A stretch of 64,000 nucleotides of DNA from JACVRM01 sp963817375 (GTDB lineage Bacteria; Actinomycetota; Thermoleophilia; Gaiellales; Gaiellaceae), in NCBI GenBank assembly GCA_963817375.1, contig CAWFOB010000002.1, forward strand, positions 299,572-363,571, written 5' to 3'. The notes beneath the pieces were generated by a model. It searched no databases. It saw only the letters and a program-made list of their open reading frames with translations, and was not told where the DNA came from. Of this stretch, positions 60,974 through 64,000 are shown piece by piece. Made by a program: the position numbers and the translations under genes. Each line of letters begins with the position of its first letter. Positions within the stretch are counted from its first letter, which is position 1.

Positions 60974-61949
60974 ATGTTCCACTGCGAGACCGCCGAAGAG
61001 CTCGCCGCGCGCCGTCGCCTGCTGCGCCGCGCCGCCTGGAGCCTCGTCGCCGGCGTCGCGATCGCCGCGCTGACCTGGAAGGCGGTCACCTCGCCGGACG
61101 GGGTCGTGGACCCGACGGCGACCGACGCGCCGTTGAGCCACGGGGCGGTCGTGCTCGACAGTGGGCTGCTCGTCTTCCGGGAGGGGCTCGAGGCGGTGCT
61201 CGTGCTCGCGGCGCTGACGGCCAGCTTCGTCGGCGCGAACCGCGGCCTCCGGCGGCCGGTCGCCGCCGGCGCGGGCACGGCGCTCCTCGCATCGGTCGCC
61301 ACGTGGTTCGTCGCGATCGCTGCTGATCGGCGCGCTCGGCGGCCCCGGCCTCGACCTGCAGGCCGCCACCGGCCTCCTCGCCGTCGCCGTCCTGCTCGTG
61401 GTCATGAACTGGTTCTTCCACAAGATCTACTGGACGGGCTGGATCTCGGCGCACAACAAGGTGCGGCGGCGCGTCGCGACGCCGGAGGCCGGCCGGCGCG
61501 CGCTGCTCGGGCTCGGGATCCTCGGGTTCACGGCCGTCTACCGCGAGGGCTTCGAGGTCGTGCTCTTCCTCCAGAACCTGCGCATCCGCTCGGGCGACGC
61601 GGCGGTGCTCGAGGGCGTCGCGATCGGCTTCGCGCTCACCGTCGGAGCGGGCGCGATCACGTTCTCGGCCCAGCGCCGGCTGCCCTACCGGAAGATGCTC
61701 GTCGCCACGGGGATCCTGCTCGGCTTCGTGCTGCTCGTCATGGTCGGCGAGAGCGTCCAGGAGATGCAGCTCGCGGGCTGGCTGCCGGCGACGCCGATCG
61801 GGATCCAGTTCCCGGGCTTCGTCAACCTCTGGTTCGCCGCCTTCCCGACGGTCGAGGGGCTCGCCGCCCAGGCGCTCGCGGCCATGCTCGTGATCGGCTC
61901 GTACTTCGCGGCGGAGCGAATCCGCCGGCCCGCGCTCGCCACCGCTTGA
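60974..61949 (+). CDS. FTR1 family iron permease, one frame change
   Basis: About 324 residues reconstructed. The two hallmark REGxE motifs are present: LLVFREGLEAVLVLAAL in the first half, and AVYREGFEVVLFLQNLRI in the second, which is read in another frame after a +1 change near 61320. The linking part reads LIGALGGPGLDLQAATG. About seven helices. It imports ferric iron, usually after oxidation by a partner; no partner (EfeO/EfeB) is adjacent. The N-terminal helix (LVAGVAIAALTWKA) may be a signal anchor. Confidence 0.87.
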
Positions 61950-61982
61950 CGTAGCGCCCTCCGGCAGAGACGCTGTCGCGGG

Positions 61983-64000
61983 ATGGCCACCGCGGGGCTG
62001 CCCTCCGGAACCGTCACCTTCCTGTTCACCGACATCGAGGGGTCGACGCGGCTGCTCGGAAGCGCGGTCAGCACCGCTACGACGAGCTCGCTGACCGAGC
62101 ACAACCGAGCTGCTGCGCGCCGCCTTCGCCGCGCACGACGGGCGGGTCGTCGACACGCAGGGCGACTCGTTCTTCGTCGCCTTCCGGACCGCGGCGGACG
62201 CGGTGGCCGCCGCCGTCGACGCCCAGCGCGACCTGCGCCGCCTGGCGGGAGGACGTCAAGGTGCGCATGGGCCTGCACACGGGCGAGCCCAAGGTGGGCG
62301 AGGACCGGTACGTCGGCATCGGCGTGCACCGCGCGGCGCAGGATCGGCGCCGCCGGCCACGGCGGCCAGGTGCTGCTGTCCTGGACGACCAAAGGGCTGG
62401 CCGAGGAGGACCTGCCGCCCGGAGTGACGATTCCGGACCTCGGCGAGCGCCGGCTCAAGGACATCGACCAGCCGCAGCACCTCTACCAGCTCGAGATCGA
62501 CGGCCTGCCGAGCAAGTTCGGGCCGCTGAAGACGCTCGACGTCGCGCTCGCGCCGCAAGCGGCGGCGCATGTACGCCGGCGCGGCGCTGTCGGCGTGCTG
62601 GCGGCTGCCGTCGCGATCCCGGTCTTCGCGCTCGGCCAGGGTGACTCGGGAGGCGGCGTCACGGTGCAGGGGAACGGCGTCGCCGAGATCGACCCGTCCT
62701 CGAACCGGGTCGCATCGACGCTCCAGAACGGCGGGTCGAGCCCGGGCGCCGTGACGTACGCGCGCCGGCTCGCTGTGGGTCGCCAATCCGCACGACCAGA
62801 CGGTCGCACGCATCGACCCGGCCACGAGCAGCGTGACGAAGGTGCTCCCGTTGCCGGACACGCCGAGCACGCTCGCGGCGACGCCGGGCGCAGTCTGGGT
62901 GGTTACCTCGATCGCGCAGCCCGTCGGCGTCCACCGCATCGATCCGCAGTTCGACACCGTCGCCCCGCCGGCGATCGTCGGGAACGCTTTCAAGGGTGGG
63001 CGGCCCGTGGCGGCGTCGCGCGGCAGCGACCTCTGGGTGGCGGGCTCGCCGGGCCGGTCACCCGCCTGCGCGGCGGCCGGATCGTCGGCAGCGTCGACCC
63101 GAACGCGCTCGTCGGCGGCCTCGCCGTGTCTCCGGGCTCCATCTGGGTAACCAGCCGGGAACGGACCGAGTGACCCGCGTGGATTCCGCGACGGGGCTGG
63201 CAAGTACTCCGACGACGGTCGGCAACGGTCCCAGCGGGATCGCCTTCGGTGCGGGGGCGATCTGGGTCGCCAACACGCTGTCCGGCACCGTGACCCGCAT
63301 CGACCCTTCGAGCGGCGGCGTGACGAACACGATCACCGTCGGCGCGAGCCCGGTCGCCATCGCCGCTGACGCCGACGGCGTCTGGGTGGCGAACAGCCGC
63401 GACGGGACGGTCACCCGCATCGATCCGACGCCGTCGGAGCTGACGACCACGACCATTCCCGTGGGAGGCATCCCGCAGGCGGTCGCGATCGGCGGCGGAC
63501 GCGTCTGGGTGAGCGTCCGGGCGCTCGCTCCCGGATTCGTCGGCGCGCCCGCCGCAGGTGCCGCGCGGCTCGTCTGCGCAGGACGATGTCGACTCGCCCG
63601 ACCCGGCGCTGGCCTACAACACGGCGTCCTGGCAGCTGGAGTACGCGACCTGCGCCAAGCTGCTCAACTACCCGGACAAGCCCGCTCCGGCAGGGACGCA
63701 GCTCGTTCCCGAGGTCGCGCAGGCGCTGCCCACCGTGTCCGACGGCGGGAAGACCTACACCTTCACGATTCGCAAGGGGTTCCGCTTCTCGCCGCCCTCG
63801 AACGCGCCGGTGACGGCGAAGACCTTCAAGTACACGATCGAGCGCACCCTCAACCCGCGGATGAAGAGCGATGCCGGCAACTTCCCGATGAACATCGTCG
63901 GCGCCGCCGCCTACGCACACGGCAAGGCACAGCACATCGCCGGAGTCGCGGCGAAGGGCAACTCGCTGACGGTACGGCTCACAAGGCCGACCCCGGTCGA
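61983..64000 (+). CDS. class III cyclase - TM - YVTN propeller - solute-binding domain fusion, 3' truncated, several frame changes
   Basis: Reconstructed across at least six frame changes between 62060 and 63600; the end is outside the window. Cyclase-like domain: GTVTFLFTDIEGSTRLL, then DTQGDSFFVAFRTAADAV and GVHRAARIGAAGHGGQVLLS. A membrane helix (GAVGVLAAAVAIPVFALG) follows at about 62580-62640. Next are propeller repeats (SLWVANPHDQTVARIDPATS, AVWVVTSIAQPVGVHRIDPQ, AIWVANTLSGTVTRIDPSSG, GVWVANSRDGTVTRIDPTPS). From about 63570 an SBP_bac_5 domain starts (PALAYNTASWQLEYATCAKL, VSDGGKTYTFTIRKGFRF, APVTAKTFKYTIERTLNP). The topology suggests an external sensor joined to an internal cyclase-like domain. 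Confidence 0.82.

Noticed and set aside
1..64000. Prophage, insertion sequence or integrative element
   Set aside because: No transposase, integrase, capsid or att-like direct repeats were recognised; the repeats found are intergenic palindromes.

Overview
The window is very GC-rich, uses many GTG (and some TTG) starts, and packs genes into tight operons with 1-13 nt start/stop overlaps. The gene content (abundant class III cyclase/ATPase proteins with double zinc ribbons, a TIGR03118-type secreted propeller, ECF sigma, HxlR, DtxR and Fur-type regulators, many O-antigen ligase and glycosyltransferase genes) points to a high-GC actinobacterium, most likely of the Thermoleophilia (Gaiellales/Solirubrobacterales) type. 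This placement is inference from style and content; no rRNA or tRNA gene was found to confirm it. No phage, transposase or CRISPR locus was seen.

Layout. 1-4.3 kb: end of a TauE/SafE permease and a sulfate ABC operon (binding protein, CysT, CysW, CysA). 4.4-7.2 kb: a Kef-like antiporter, then a MarR regulator divergent from an ArsB/SLC13-like permease across a palindromic operator. 7.2-11.3 kb (minus): a macrodomain gene coupled to a 1209-residue fusion of class III cyclase, STAND-type ATPase and full-length oligopeptide-binding (SBP_bac_5) domain. 11.3-13.3 kb: membrane GGDEF/HD-GYP protein. 13.4-16.3 kb: FlgD-like Ig protein, O-antigen ligase, PIG-L deacetylase. 16.3-19.6 kb (minus): TIGR03118 protein, alpha/beta hydrolase, secreted Cys/His-rich protein. 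19.6-22.4 kb: zinc ABC transporter (znuBCA) divergent from a Fur/Zur regulator. 22.4-25.4 kb: YibE/F membrane protein, M23 peptidase, ECF sigma factor with a membrane partner. 25.5-30.4 kb: MntR-like regulator with operator, MntH, HxlR regulator, VOC protein, CDF metal exporter with an enlarged C-terminal region.

30.4-43.0 kb holds the first surface-glycan block: flippase, acyltransferase, glycosyltransferases, two ATP-grasp ligases with a NodB-like deacetylase, epimerase, GT2. Within it are a TetR/MFS efflux pair and an eIF-2B-like protein. 43.0-43.6 kb: a MazEF-type toxin-antitoxin pair with a perfect operator. 43.7-50.7 kb: two tandem paralogous proteins (zinc ribbons, cyclase, ATPase, TPR), the first broken by about a dozen frame changes, the second intact. 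50.7-60.9 kb: second glycan block (dehydratase/epimerase, ATP-grasp, repeat array, DegT aminotransferase, LPG-synthase-type flippase, GT2, polytopic membrane protein, GT4, O-antigen ligase) ending in a strong terminator. 61.0-64.0 kb: FTR1-type iron permease and the start of a second receptor-like cyclase fusion (cyclase, TM, YVTN propeller, SBP), cut by the window end.

Two themes stand out. First, class III cyclase modules are fused here twice to solute-binding domains, in two topologies (one predicted soluble, one membrane-spanning), suggesting ligand-gated nucleotide signalling built from transporter receptors. Second, many conserved genes are interrupted by single-base frame changes, mostly +1, clustered at 40.2-47.0 and 62-63.6 kb. 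These look more like assembly indels than decay, so proteins there are described as reconstructed across frames.
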